Positions 11,679 to 23,500 are shown, counted from the first letter of the stretch. The stretch is 64,000 bases of DNA from Chinchilla lanigera (GCF_000276665.1 NW_004955517.1:1365934-1429933); one strand, 5' to 3'. Made by a program: numbers and translations. Notes: generated by a model not told the origin, from the letters alone.

Positions 11679-11846
11679 TGCTCGGCCACCTGTGGGAGAG
11701 GCACCCGGATGAGGTACGTCAGCTGCCGGGACGAGGATGGCTCCGTCGCGGACGAGAGCGCCTGTGCCAGCCTGCCCAGACCCGTGGCGAAGGAGGAGTG
11801 CTCGGTGACGCCCTGTGGGCAGTGGAAGGCTTCGGACTGGAGCCCT
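11679..11846 (+). CDS. ADAMTS9: ADAMTS9 exon (window exon 6): TSR7 core
   Basis: The 168-bp, 56-codon phase 0/0 exon lies between ACGCCCAG and CCT|GTAAGC. It starts [19 protein letters not shown] and has six cysteines (CSATC, VSC, SAC, EEC, TPC) with an O-fucosylation motif. It ends QWKASDWSP, the Trp segment of TSR8. The 119-bp upstream intron is GC-rich; keeping it would shift the frame. Confidence 0.97.
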
Positions 11847-13363
11847 GTAAGCGGGCGAATTCCGTGGAATTGGGAAGGTGTTCGGGGCACAGCAAGGCGT
11901 GGAGGGTTGGGGGTCGCACATGTCAGGGAGTGGTATTTCCGAGTTGGACTCACTCTGTGATTTAAGTTAATTTGCACCACATATGTGCAGCTGGTCAAGT
12001 GTGCAAGGAATCTCAGTCAAGGATGCAAGGAATGTGCATTTTTCAAAATGTGTAAATCAGTTTACAGCCCACGTGAGTGTCCATCGGCTGGGCCGGGTGG
12101 AAAAGCCGGTGTGCACGGAGTTGTCCGTGTGTCAGGTTTGCAGAGCAGCAAAGCAGCGGGAAGACAGGGCAGGGACACGATCTCACTGTGACACTGGGTG
12201 CCTCCTGTACCCTGTGGTCATTTGAAGTCAAGTAGCTCTTGGTTCCCTGCCGAGAGCGACAAAGGGGAGTCCCCAGGCCGTGAATGCAGCCTGTTGTGCA
12301 TATCAGTCGCCACCTGCGGGTTTGTGTAAAAGTGGACGAACCTTTGCCTGTAGGCAACTTCTGAGGATTATACACAATTACATATGTTAAATGCTTTGCA
12401 GAAAGTAGGCCCTCAGCAAATGGCAGCTAGTCTCATTCCTCTCAAACCTGCAAACATTCCTCCGTCTGTCCACCCATCACCCCACCCAGCCGTCCGCTCA
12501 TCTTTCTGCCGGATCTGTCTGTCTGTTCACCAGCTGGTTGTGAAAGCTCACTGGAGAAAGCACGGGGTAACTGGTAACGAGGGCCCTGCCTCGTGGAGAT
12601 CTTTCCAGGGGCGGGTCCAGTTAATGAACATAGAGCAGTGTGTGCTACAGCAACAGATCCTAAGTTCTAGACAGGAGTCAAGCGGAGGAATGGCAGGAAA
12701 GGGTGTGCTACGCTTTTGACAAGGTGGTTTAAAAGGTCCTGACAGTGAGTGGGACCTCAGTGTAGCAAAAGGTGGGCGACACGGATGACCGCAGAGGCAG
12801 TGAAAGCCTCAGGGATCTGAAGCCCGATGGTTTGATGTGTTCGGGGAGCGTCCTGGGGCCTGTGTCTCGGAGGAGACAGTGGGGAGTGATGGGTGGAGTC
12901 AGAGAGGCAGCCAGCGGCCGGGCCCAGCGGCTGAGCACAGGCCTCAGGGTATTACTCTCCGTATTACTGTCCGTGGGCTGGAGGTCCCTAGAGGGACACA
13001 CGGGCCGTTCTTGGTTCAGAGGGTCAGACGTTGTGGTCCGTAGCCGACAGACTCAGGCAAGGAGCGTCGGGTTGTAAGAAGGAGCCCAGCTTTAGGCCTT
13101 CGAGTAATCCTGGCAAGACAAGGGGAAGACTTGGCGGAGAGGCGGTGGGGCGGCTGTGGGAGTGGCTGGATGTGGGTACGCTGTGGACAGGGAGTCACGG
13201 GCTTTCTTGGTGAAAGGGACATGGGGAGGCCGTCCAGGATTGGGCCCAGGCTTTTGACCAGAGCCCCTGGGAAGTAGTGGGCCACTTGCGGAAGTGAATA
13301 TTGAGGAACTTAAAACCAACCGGCGCATGACGGGCCCTTTTCCTTTCTGAACACTGAACACAG
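11847..13363 (+). other. Intron between TSR7 and TSR8 exons
   Basis: This 1.5-kb GC-rich intron shows several chance open frames on both strands (none with recognisable content) and no clear interspersed repeat. Its acceptor tract is interrupted by purines (CTTTCTGAACACTGAACACAG). Confidence 0.85.
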
Positions 13364-13633
13364 TGCTCCGTGACGTGTGGGCAAGGCAGGGCAACCCGGC
13401 AAGTGGTGTGTGTCAACTACAGCGACCACGTGATTGACCAGAGTGAGTGCGACCTGGACTACATCCCAGAGGCGGAACAGGACTGCTCCATGTCACCTTG
13501 CCCGCGGTGGACCCCCGAGAGGGACTTAGCTGCATACCCTTCCCAAAACGAGGACTTCCGGCCCAGGGGCTCCAGCCCAAGCCGCACCCATGTGCTGGGC
13601 GGAAATCAGTGGAGGACAGGCCCCTGGGGCGCG
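13364..13633 (+). CDS. ADAMTS9: ADAMTS9 exon (window exon 7): TSR8 core, long linker, TSR9 Trp segment
   Basis: The 270-bp, 90-codon phase 0/0 exon is the longest coding exon here; donor GCG|GTGAGT. It starts [20 protein letters not shown] with six TSR8 cysteines (CSVTC, VVC, SEC, QDC, SPC) and an O-fucosylation motif. VNYSD contains an N-x-S sequon, a possible N-glycosylation site. After SPCPRW comes a linker of about 30 residues rich in Pro/Ser/Arg ([19 protein letters not shown] region), then [10 protein letters not shown]. The N-terminal half of the linker differs from human while NED(F/Y)RPR and [20 protein letters not shown] are kept, so only part of it is constrained. Confidence 0.97.
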
Positions 13634-14149
13634 GTGAGTGTCTTCTGGGGTCCCTGCCTCGGCTGCTCGCTCTGCTTTCCCTTGGGCTGTGGGCTCTGGG
13701 GGAGGGGCCGGACCTGGCCCTGGAGCATGGCTGCCTTTGCTGTCACTGTCAGTCATTTGGAGTGAATGTCACAGTTTACTGACCGGCCTTGGAAAGAGGC
13801 CTGTGTGACACTGCCTGCGGGGACCTGGGACTGCCGGACTGGGCAGAGGCAGGTCCCTGCTGGGCAGCATGGTCAGGTGCCCCCTGCAGGACAGTGAAAG
13901 CCAGGGGGACTGACCCGGAGGGACAAGGAGCCGGTCCTGGAGGCAGAGCTTCTGTCAGAAAGGGCTCGCCATCCCACTCTCCCCAGATGAGTACTGTCTT
14001 AGCCGTGGGGTTGCTGTGGCTGTGAGGTAGGGAGACAGAGTCCTCGATTAGGGGGACATTCTCGTGGTATCGCTCGTGTCTTGGACAGGGCACCCTCCCT
14101 GAACGGTTATCAAGGAGCCGAGGAAGAGGCCTCCACTGGAGCCACAGAT

Positions 14150-14310
14150 CTACACTTTCAAGCTGTGGGGCTCAGGCAGGTCCCCCCGTCCGTGAGCCGC
14201 GGTCTGCTCATCAGTAAAATGAGGATGAGCTACTTCCCACTTTCTCTGGGTATAAGAATTAGATGAGATGATGAAGTATTTTGCAATCTGCCATCACAGA
14301 GTGAGACACA
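14150..14310 (+). repeat. MIR SINE remnant
   Basis: CTGCTCATCAGTAAAATGAGGATGA followed by GAATTAGATGAGATGATGAAGTATTTTGCAA follows the MIR core and 3' part (TCATCTGTAAAATGGGGATAA ... GAGGATTAAATGAG). Confidence 0.6.
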
Positions 14311-15325
14311 AACACAGTTGTCTTTCTTGTGGCCATTGTCACTGTCCTGCGAATTAGGAAGGCCTTGTAAAATATTTAATAGCAAAAGAAAGTGTGCATT
14401 TGGTGTTTTAAATTATCTCACTGAACACTTTTGCACTGTGGATTACTGGCATGCTTCGTGGAATTCAGAGGGACAGGATAGCAAGGGACCCCACATGGGC
14501 CTGCGGCCGGAAGAGCTATGTGGACAATTCGGTGTCGTCCTTTACATTGCTGTTGGATTCCTTCTGCTGCTGCTAATTGCATTTAATTATTTATGAACTA
14601 AAAAGCATTAGAAGGAGGCTGCCTGTTCCCACCCTGGTGATGTTTCAGGGAGTTAGCGGTCCTCGCCTGTGAATACTAATAAGCCCTGTGAGTCTTGCCC
14701 CGCCTGGGTGGGCTGTGTGCTCGACAGCCTCCTACAGCGTCTCCCCATCACAGCCCCTCTTAGGCTCCCTGCTTTAAGGCTTCTCTTGCCTGGGTTAGAA
14801 AAAATTTGGGTTCTGAGAAATTAAAGAGTGGCCAGGGAAAATAATTACTGAGTGTCTTGTGGTTTTTCTTGGTTGAAGAATTTAGACTTACACGTGTATT
14901 CTAATAACGGTACTAGGAAGGCTTTGCTTCGTTCGTTTTTTTCTAAATTTCGTGGTGCCATTCTTATTTAAGACCACATTTGAGAAGGATGTATTCCTGT
15001 GAGGCTGAGTGATTCTGACCGGCAGAGTTCCCGATTAGGAGGGATTAGATACGCTTTTTGCAACATAGGAAATACCCTTCTTTTCTCCATTGTGCCTCAT
15101 TTTGGCTTGGAGGAATTTTGTCCCTAAGTTAAGTTTGGCCCAGGCTAGAGGACGTGTTTTGTTTTGTGTTTTCTGCCCTGTGCTGACTGTCCGACCTCCC
15201 AGGAAAGTGAGGTGTGTGTGTGCCTCTTGTGTGACAGGCAGGGGACAGGTCTTATCCAGAGTTGGATTAAGCATACCACAACACTCAGAGAACAGAGGTG
15301 GACAGTGTTTAAATCGAAACATGTC

Positions 15326-15787
15326 TGTTATGGCTTGTGTCTAGATATTCCCCCAAAGCCTTGTGTGGTCATGGGCGGGACTTTTCAGAGGTGGCTGGAT
15401 CTAGAGTGTGTGATGCTGGGATTAAGGCTGTGATTACTAATCAGTCCACTGAACGGTGTGGCATGGTTCTGGGGTTGATAATGGGAAGCGCTACCCTGGG
15501 TGTGAGTGCTACCTGTCCTGAGGGCGTGTAGCTGGATAGATGTAAGGGACAGAAGAGGCTGCTGCCCTTGCTTGTTGCTTGCTGCTTCGCTGCTCTGCTG
15601 CCTTCTGTCTGCCTTGAACTGCATCTCCTCTGCGATGCTCCTCTGCCGTGCCGCCCTGCCGTGGAGCCAGCCAGCTGGGAAGTGAAAGCTCTACAAACTG
15701 TGAACCAAAATAAACCTTTCCTCCTTCAGCCTTTCCTCCTTGGGTCTTGGGTGTTTTCTCTCAGCAACAAGAAAAGTAACCAAGACA
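15326..15787 (+). mobile_element. Solo MaLR-type LTR
   Basis: It starts TGTTATGGCTTGTGTCTAG with CCCCCAAAGCC nearby, carries AAATAAACC (polyadenylation signal) near 15707, and ends CAACAAGAAAAGTAACCAAGACA. This start/end pattern is that of MST/MLT-like ERVL-MaLR LTRs. No internal sequence is attached. It is in inverted orientation to the copy at 9514-9893. Confidence 0.75.
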
Positions 15788-16920
15788 GCATCTAAGTATT
15801 TCTCAGAACTAATATATCCATTATTCTGCTCTGTGGTTTAATATAAATCGACAGTGTAAATACCAGCGAGGTGCACTTCAGAGTCACTTGTAATTTGACC
15901 AGCACAGGTAGAGAAGCTGAACTGTGGTTCATGCGGTCAGCAACAAAATATATTTCCATTTTGGTAGGGCAGCAGCTGACCAGCAAGAAGCAAATCTGAG
16001 CACATTTTAAGATAATGCTGATTTGAACTGGAGTTAAAGCACAAATCAGTCTTCAGTATTATCTGGAACTAAAGACAAAATATGCAGATGTAGCTCGAAG
16101 CTTGATTCCTGAGAATGACATTGCTTTGAGAACCAGGCAGTTATTTTATAAGCAAACTGATTTTACAGCACACTAAGCTAAGAAGAGAGGAAATTAGGGG
16201 AAGCGGAAGCACCCAGGTGCGGGTGCCTCAGAGCTATGAGGAGCTCGCCTGGGACATGAAGAGAACTGAACAGCACAGGGACAGCCCTGGGGCTGCAGTG
16301 CAGCCAAGGAGGTTCTGTCAAGATGGAATTCAATTACGTTTACTGGGAAGGCCGAGAATAAATGTGCAAATCCTCTCTGGCTACCCTTAGCCCCTGGAGC
16401 ATAGGCCTCACACAGGGCATGAGGGCACATTGGCTTTGGGGGTCCAGCGCCCGAGGGACAGCCCAGTGCTTTCCAGAGCAGTCGGATGAGGGCACCTGAA
16501 GCTCAGTTCCAGCACCCGTGGCCTCCCTGAGCCTGTAATTTCACCTCTGTGTTGACAGGGAAGTCAAATGCTGGTTGTAAATAAGTTCCTGCAATTTTGG
16601 CAAGAATTTCCACGTAAACATTGGTATCCAGTCACCAACACCACTGTCCTCCCAGAGATGCAGAGAGGAAAGGGAGGACAGTGAGACGCCGTGGAAATCT
16701 GAACACAGGTCTGAGCGCTGGGCCTTGATGGCCACCCGCTGAGGCCTGCAGGCCCAGAGGAGGCGGCCTCCCTGCTTAGGCAGCACCCGCCTGAGGCCAG
16801 TCTCAGGGCCCCAAGCTCCTTCTCTCCCGGTGGGGACTTCAGCACAGCCTGTCCTTGCCTGCCTTGAGCATGGCTGAGACTCGCCAGAGCTGAGGGTGAC
16901 TAGTCTCGTGATATGTTCAG

Positions 16921-17082
16921 TGTTCCAGTACCTGCGCCGGCGGGTCCCAGCGGCGCGTTGTGGTGTGTCAGGATGAAAATGGATACCCTGCGAGGGACTG
17001 TGTGGAGAGGATCAAACCTGATGAGCAGAGAGCCTGTGAGTCCGGCCCGTGTCCGCAGTGGGTGTTTGGCAGCTGGGGTGAG
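16921..17082 (+). CDS. ADAMTS9: ADAMTS9 exon (window exon 8): TSR9 core
   Basis: The 162-bp, 54-codon phase 0/0 exon has acceptor GTTCAG and donor GAG|GTAAGA. It starts [20 protein letters not shown]; cysteines are [25 protein letters not shown] fits O-fucosylation although Ala replaces the usual Gly after the second Cys, as in human. It ends QWVFGSWGE, the Trp segment of TSR10. A second AG four codons' worth of bases downstream (TTCCAG at 16923-16928) is a possible competing acceptor, but using it would lose the first TSR cysteine. Confidence 0.96.
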
Positions 17083-17642
17083 GTAAGAAGCAGTGTCTGT
17101 TTGTGTCTGTCTGTCTGTCCTTTGGGAAAAACAGAGCCTGACTCGGGTGTTATTGTTCTTATTTATATCCTACATTAAGGAGGAACAACTAGATCTAGTG
17201 GGAGCTTCTACATTTGTGATGCACTAGGAGACCCATCTTAATTCTGAACGATTTCAAAAATTCACCTGGTACCAATAATAAAGTCTAAACTCACAGGAAA
17301 GGAAAAATACGAATGAATGTTGAAAAATACTGCCCTAAGTTTGTGAGGTAACCTCTGATGGCTGAAAATGAGCGCCTGCACAGTGGCAGGAATTATGTGT
17401 AGCATCAGTGCACGGAAGTCATGGCACCTTCAGCATGGTTCGGGGTGTTCGTGTGCACCCCTGTTCCCGAGGCACAATGGCTCCTGATACTCCAAACTCT
17501 CGCTCAAGCCAGGAGGAATGCATGTTATCACTCCCTACCACAGATGGCATGTTTCGATCATAGAAAGGAGTGGTTAGCTGCATATTCTCAAATAATGAAG
17601 TTCCTCAGCCGTTAGCTGTTCCAGGTTGCCATCTACGACTAA

Positions 17643-18655
17643 TAACCGTATTTCCCCAAAGATAAGACTGGGTCCTATATTAATTCTTGCTCCAAAAGAG
17701 CTTATTTTCAGGGACTGTCTTATTTTTTCATGTACAGTAATTATATTTATTCATGTACAAAAAGCTACACTTACTGGAATAGTCACGTCGTCTTCTTCTG
17801 GAACATCTTCATAACTCTGCAAACCCCAGATTCCAGCCTGAATGTCCTGCAGCCCCATTTCCTGTGGAACCACTGCCCTAGTCTCTCATGTCCTGCAACA
17901 GAGCGCTCCATAAATGAGTGCCTCTTGTCCGTGCAGCCTGCCCCTCATGTGTCGGCAGTGCAGCTGTCAGTGATTTTGTCCCGTTGATCCTTCACCAAGG
18001 CCCGACCTCTCGCAGGCTGGGCTTCCCACAGCTCCCATTAAATCAAGCGTCCATCGAAGACTTAGGAGCAGCAGCAGTGGCGACCGTTGAGGATGACGGT
18101 CCATACAAAAGCAACAGAAGGTTGCAAGCACCACAGTTCAGAAAGTGTCTTTACTTCACACAACGCGTTACGTGAGGCTGTTACAACCCTTGACACGGAA
18201 CTGTGAAGTTCACAGTAGACAAGGCACATCCACCCATTATCGAGTGCTGCCGTTACTTGTGTGTTCTGGCTGTGCCGACTGGGCATTTGGCGGTGAGCTC
18301 ATCTGTTTACATAAGAGTTTGCCTCTCATCCAAAGCCACCCACTCTGGTATTTACAAATACTTAATTATAATTTATATTATCATTGCAGTACTTATATCG
18401 ATAACTTATTTAATTTATACCTAATTATATATTATTATTTATACTTATATTTATTTCATTATATTTAATTTATATTTATTATATATTATTATTTTATAAT
18501 TCAGTAGGTCATTGTGTGTTGCAACAAATATACTAAATGCCTCTGCCTGGCTAACACTCTTAGCTAGGACTTATTTTCGGGGTAGAACTTGCATTATGAC
18601 CATCCTGAAAAATCATGCTAGGGCTTATTTTCCAGTTAGGTCTTATTTTCAGGGA
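17643..18655. mobile_element. DNA-transposon-like element with inverted, repeated AAAATAAG-type termini
   Basis: The left end reads CCGTATTTCCCCAAAGATAAGAC and the reverse complement of the right end reads TTTTCCCTGAAAATAAGACC. Further copies of the motif CTTATTTTC(A/G)GGG lie just inside (near 17700, 18570, 18630, 18640). Between them are about 550 bp of CpG-containing unique sequence and 150 bp of AT-rich sequence. Inverted subterminal motifs and possible flanking TA dinucleotides suggest a cut-and-paste element, perhaps non-autonomous. I recall similar ATAAGACC-ended repeats from other mammals but cannot name the family. Confidence 0.55.
18350..18502. repeat. AT-rich low-complexity stretch
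   Basis: About 150 bp of irregular TTATA/ATTTA repeats with almost no G or C, forming the core of the surrounding transposon-like element. Confidence 0.9.
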
Positions 18656-18669
18656 AAAGCCATAAAGGC

Positions 18670-18880
18670 AGTGGTCTGTTTGCAGCGGGACGCAAAGCTG
18701 GGTGCAGTTCCCAGCCCTGGCTGTCACCAGCTTTGTGACTCTGGCGGGTCACATAACTTTGCCATTTTTATATCCTCATGTCTAAATGGGGATTACGATA
18801 GCAACTCCGTACTGCCTGTGACTGTCCAGTGAGGTGGCGCCTGTCAGATCCTCGCACCTGGCCTCCAATCAACTGCTATT
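18670..18880 (+). repeat. MIR SINE remnant
   Basis: CCCAGCCCTGGCTGTCACCAGCTTTGTGACTCTGG ... CCTCATGTCTAAATGGGGATTACGATAG is a diverged MIR sense strand including its core. Confidence 0.65.
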
Positions 18881-20241
18881 ATAAAAATGCAGCTTTCACT
18901 TTCAACGCTGTCATTACTATCATTGGTAATGCTATTATCATTATATGTAGCATTGAGCTCCTATTTTACCTAATAATAGGGCTCAGGTGCTTTTTTTTCT
19001 GTTTAAGCAACAGTGTGTCTCTTGTTGAATCCGCAAGGGTAGCACATGCTTAAAACTTGCTGAGCTGTCCTGCCCTGGCTATAACGTGTACCAAGGCAAA
19101 CATGACAGTCAACGCCTGGGAGACCCAAGCCCTGAGAGGAACAAAGGCAAAGGAGACTGGTGGGCCCGTAGCCCACACTCCTGGCTGACGAAACCACGTC
19201 CTGGACGGTGGTTTCGCACCCTAGCAGTCCCAGCAGTGCCCTGGAAGTGTGTTGCTGACCTTTCAGTGACAGCTCCATCACTCCGGAGGGCTTGGCCGAG
19301 GGCAGGCGGGGAAGTGAGTGAGGATCGCACACTCACGCCCGGTGGGATTCCCAAAGTGCTTTTCCCAGTTCTGTGGGACCCATGATTAAGCTCCTGTGGC
19401 TGGCTCCGTGCCAGGGGATTACGTGGCGCTGCTGGGGTGCTGGCTCTCCGCACGGGCGGATCTTTCCAGATTCCGTGAGAGATCTGGCCTTGACACAGCG
19501 GGAAACTGAGTGTCACTGCTCCTGGATGTGAGCACAGCCTCGCTGTCCAAGAAATACAGCTTGCTCCTGCCGCAGAAGTGTGGGTCCTGCCAGGGGTCAG
19601 CGTTTTGTGGAACGTTCCCACTACCCCGATTACCCACCCTAGGAGCAAGCTGTAGTTATCCTGAAATTCAGGGCTGCAGTAAAATAGCTTAACGTCATGG
19701 AGGTCAAGAGATGCTGGAGTCAGAATTGCCAAAGGTTGGTGGTGGATTCTCAGAAGTTTCCAGAAAGTAGGGCTGGCGCCCTAGCTCAGGAGCAGGGTGC
19801 TTGCCTGAGGTGTGCTTTCGCTGCCCAGCGCCAGTAATTAAGGTGCCTGAAAATACAGTCGGCCAGTTCACTATTGCCTTTATTTACACTAGGTGGTTCT
19901 TGTTTGTTGGGCATGTTTTTGTTTTAATTTCTTGTTGTTCTAAAGAATTTTATCTTAGTTACTGGTTAGTGGAGGGCCTTGATCAAGCTGCGCCCCTCCT
20001 CCTGAGCTCCGCTGCCCCATGCGTAAAACGGGGCAAACAGGGACCCCTTCCTGCGGATGAGATGATGCGTGGGGGGATAGGGCGCCCTGTAAAAGATGCC
20101 CACCCTCCAGCTGGAAGGGCTGGGCCTTCTGCCCGTCCCCCGGGTGAGCTGACCCGGTCCAGGTCCCCAGTGCAGTCAGGGTTTGCTAAGAGGGCGCGCT
20201 GTCAAGGACCTGCGATGAGTAACGCGCTTCTCCCTCCGCAG

Positions 20242-20345
20242 TGCTCCAGGCCTTGCGGGGGCGGCGTGCGGTCGCGGCAGGTGGTCTGCCAGCGAGCCGG
20301 CGGCCAGCGCGTGCCCGACCTGAGCTGCGACGTGCTGGAGAAGCC
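20242..20345 (+). CDS. ADAMTS9: ADAMTS9 exon (window exon 9), partial: TSR10 core, cut by assembly gap
   Basis: The exon opens after CTCCGCAG in phase 0 with [20 protein letters not shown] and continues [12 protein letters not shown] into Ns at 20346. Four of six cysteines are visible. The human counterpart is about 59 codons, so some 73 bp, including the last two cysteines, the TSR11 Trp segment and the donor, should lie inside the gap, with the exon end near 20418. Pro in place of Ser/Thr in CSRPC removes the O-fucosylation site; human (CTKLC) also lacks it. The exon is extremely GC-rich with several substitutions relative to human. Confidence 0.92.
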
Positions 20346-20541
20346 NNNNNNNNNNNNNNNNNNNNNNNNNNNNNNNNNNNNNNNNNNNNNNNNNNNNNNN
20401 NNNNNNNNNNNNNNNNNNNNNNNNNNNNNNNNNNNNNNNNNNNNNNNNNNNNNNNNNNNNNNNNNNNNNNNNNNNNNNNNNNNNNNNNNNNNNNNNNNNN
20501 NNNNNNNNNNNNNNNNNNNNNNNNNNNNNNNNNNNNNNNNN
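20346..20541. other. Assembly gap (196 Ns)
   Basis: This run of 196 undetermined bases sits in very GC-rich sequence and hides the 3' end of the TSR10 exon and its donor site. The sequence resumes as GC-rich intron (GAATACGCGCGCCTCACGCGG). Open frames crossing it are not meaningful. Confidence 1.
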
Positions 20542-23500
20542 GGCCAAAGTGGCGTTGCAGAATACGCGCGCCTCACGCGGGGCCCGGTGCAAGAAGTAGC
20601 TTCCTGCAAGACTGGCGCGTGTAGATAGCCGCCGAAGCAGGCCGCTCCCTGGCGGGCGCTCTTTCCTTTTGAAAGCTGGGGTAGTCTGGACTCTTGCGGG
20701 AGGGAGGTTGTCCTGCTTATTGAGGCCAAAGCATTTTCTTCAGTGACGATAGTTTGCCTCTGTGTGACTTGGGTATAACACCATGCACGCACCGCAAAGG
20801 CTTTGGAACACGCAGATGACAGCGGTGAAATCAGTGACACATGCGTTTCAAGGTGTCCCAAATGTTCTTGCTCTGCCCACGCAGAAGCTGGCCTGAGACC
20901 ACTTTTGCTCTGGCCCTAGACTTCCTTTTCTAACTGCTTGGTCAGCAGCTGATGTGGTGCTGCCGCTGTAAGTACTCTGCAGGCTTTGGGGGCGGCTCTT
21001 GGCAAAAACAGAAGGCTCAGCTGTCACAACAGCAGCGTGGCAGAGGCGTCCCATAGGCTGTGGAGACGTCAGGGCTGCTTGTGGAAGTGGAGCAGTGTTC
21101 TGTAATTGCAGCTATTGCGTTGCAGCTGAACTCACTATTGTATAAAGTCACATCCCAAAGCCTGTTCCTCAGTGTGATTATGAGGAAAGGCCATAACATC
21201 CCGCAACGGCTGGAGAGCAGGTGAGCCAGCGATGTGGCAGACACACTGACGCTTGTGTCGGCGTCTGAGGTGGCACCCACAGGCTCCGTGACCTAGCTGG
21301 TCACCGCTGCCCTCGGTAGTAATAGACATCTAGAAGAACTTAGAGCACTGCTTCCGCTGTTACTGTTTGGCTGAGCTGGAAGAACTGTACTCATGAGCTC
21401 TGTTCAGTGCAGTTCCCTCCGATCACCTAACGGCATCTTCCCCAGTGAACCCTTCCAACAGACCAAAGATAATGTCGGAACGCAATCCGACATCCCCAGC
21501 TTCCCTCTGTCCGCTGCTGTGCAACACTTTTCAGAGTCCTCTTTCCTTGAGTGCGTTACACTACGCTCTGTTCCTTCAGCTGACTGTAACACCAGCGTCA
21601 GAGTTGTGTTCAGCCGTCTGGAATGCTAAGCCGAATTTTATATACATATTGTATTCTCAGTATAGCCGGGTTTTTTGTTTGTTTCTTCGCAGGATTGCCA
21701 CCCTTCCCCAGAGATATTTTAAGAGCCTAAATTTTAAAATATGAACTGCTACTTTTGATGGCAGACGTGAAGCTTATTTTTATAGCTGTCTTTTGTCCCC
21801 CATGCAGTATTCTGAGACGTGAGGGGGAGGAAAGGGGAGAGTAGCATTCCAGTACTCGGGTACCCGCAGGAGCAAGGGCATGGGTGTTAAAAACTACTTT
21901 GACTGTCTGTGATTTTGATGTTTCCTTTGTAAAGTGATCATTATTTGAATACATGCATATTTAAATGCCTCTGCATTCCACAGAGCAAGGCCATTTCTTC
22001 AAGGCCTTTAAATTATGATATAAAAAAATTAAATCAAATGCTTTTTATTTAAATAGATCCATTGGTGATATATTATTTTGCCAAAGTCTATGTGTGATAA
22101 GGCAGCCTTTCAGAGTCTTAACTGTAGGATTTGATTTTCAGTTTATTTCTGTGGATGCTTTGCTATAGTATCGTAGTAATTCTGAATTGAGCATACCTCA
22201 GTGAATTGTTTTAATAGCCATAAAGTCACTTCTGTGGTGCTTTATCATTGTAACTGACAGTGAAATTAATAACAAAAAAAAATACATTTGAGGTGCTAAC
22301 ATGTTGCTTTCAAGAGAAAGCAGCTTAAGTCGACTAGAAGTCAGAGTGGCGGTCACGCCGCCTGGCCGTTGCTTTCTGTCCCCAAGGACACAGACGCACG
22401 CACACGCTCTGTGTCAAAGTACTGCTGTGTAAGCCAGCTTTCTCCATGGTCAAAGGCAGCCTTCTCCAAGGTCAAAGCAGAGGTAGCCTCCTTCAATGTG
22501 TTACTAAAGAACAGTTTTTAGGAAAGAAACCCAGAATTACCGTTGATCCAGCTCCCGAAGTCTAAATGAAGCTTCTGTGAACTTAAGGTTCACATACTCA
22601 TTTTAGACACACCGCTGATTCTGGCTCAGATCACTGCAGATCTAAGGATTACAGCTGTGAAAAGCAGCACCCAAAAATTCAACCTTTTCTCTCCTTTTAC
22701 AAATATGTCCTTGGACTCCTTCTTGGTCATGTCTTGTTTGAGAACAAGGCTCTTCACGACCACGCCCAGCCCCACCTTTAGGTGAACTCTTGCAGCCAAT
22801 CCTGGAAGTGCGTCCTGTAGTGAATACACATGTCCCATAACTAAAAGAGCAAATGCAAAGAGCGGACTCCGCTGAAAGCAGAAAGCAGGCCAAAGCCCAA
22901 GAGCATTCCGGGGTAAGCAGGCCGTCTAGATGTTAAAGTAACCAGGTCTGCCAGGGGTGCCCCTCCGGCATGGCAGTGCGGCGTTTCCCTGTGCACTGCC
23001 CTGCGTGTCTATTTGCGGGTCACCCTGGAGCCTGCAGCTGTCCTGCAGAAACTGTTCTTTGTGCTTTTCACGACAAACCTAAAAGTGTTGCTTTAGGTGC
23101 TTTAGAATAAACACTTGCCTACCTGAATAATGAGACTTTCTGAGCTCACAGAAAATCCATGCTTTTGTTTCTGCCTGGCCAACTTACAAATTTGTATCTA
23201 CCTCATTTTCATTAAAGTTTGCGTCTTCCATAGGTAGGAAGAGAAGATGTTGGGTATTGGTGTCTTATAACCTCACTACATCCGTCTTTAGAAAAGTAAA
23301 GATTGTAAAAATCGTTACTATATTTTCTGAACACAGTTTTAAGCAGCCACACATGGTATTTTCTGAATATTTTGAGCAGTACAGATGTCTATGTGTTTAT
23401 ATAATAAAGCATATTTATTTTTCCATGTTATTTAATTTTATATACGATGTATAAAAGTCAGTGTTTATCAGCGGACTGCAAAGGCAAGTAGACTATATGA

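Larger units (their letters stand above)
13634..16920 (+). other. Intron between TSR8 and TSR9 exons
   Basis: This 3.3-kb intron holds a MIR near 14150-14310 and a + strand MaLR LTR at 15326-15787. The rest is unique intronic sequence, with a GC-rich end (16200-16900). The acceptor is GATATGTTCAG with a short pyrimidine tract. Confidence 0.85.
17083..20241 (+). other. Intron between TSR9 and TSR10 exons
   Basis: This 3.2-kb intron contains a DNA-transposon-like element of about 1 kb (17643-18655) with an AT-rich core, a MIR at about 18670-18880, and a GC-rich stretch at 19080-19740 with chance open frames. A tRNA-like segment at about 19770-19830 may be a decayed ID SINE. It ends in a strong acceptor (CTTCTCCCTCCGCAG). 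Confidence 0.85.

Noticed and set aside
15326..15787. AATAAA-containing segment, considered as an early polyadenylation site of ADAMTS9
   Set aside because: The signal belongs to a MaLR LTR. Without transcript evidence it cannot be called a gene terminator.
19109..19732. 207-codon minus-strand open frame
   Set aside because: GC-rich intronic sequence with several overlapping frames on both strands. No recognisable domain, and composition alone explains it.
19801..20628. 275-codon open frame crossing the N gap
   Set aside because: Only 20242-20345 is exon. The rest is intron plus undetermined bases, so the apparent length is an artefact.
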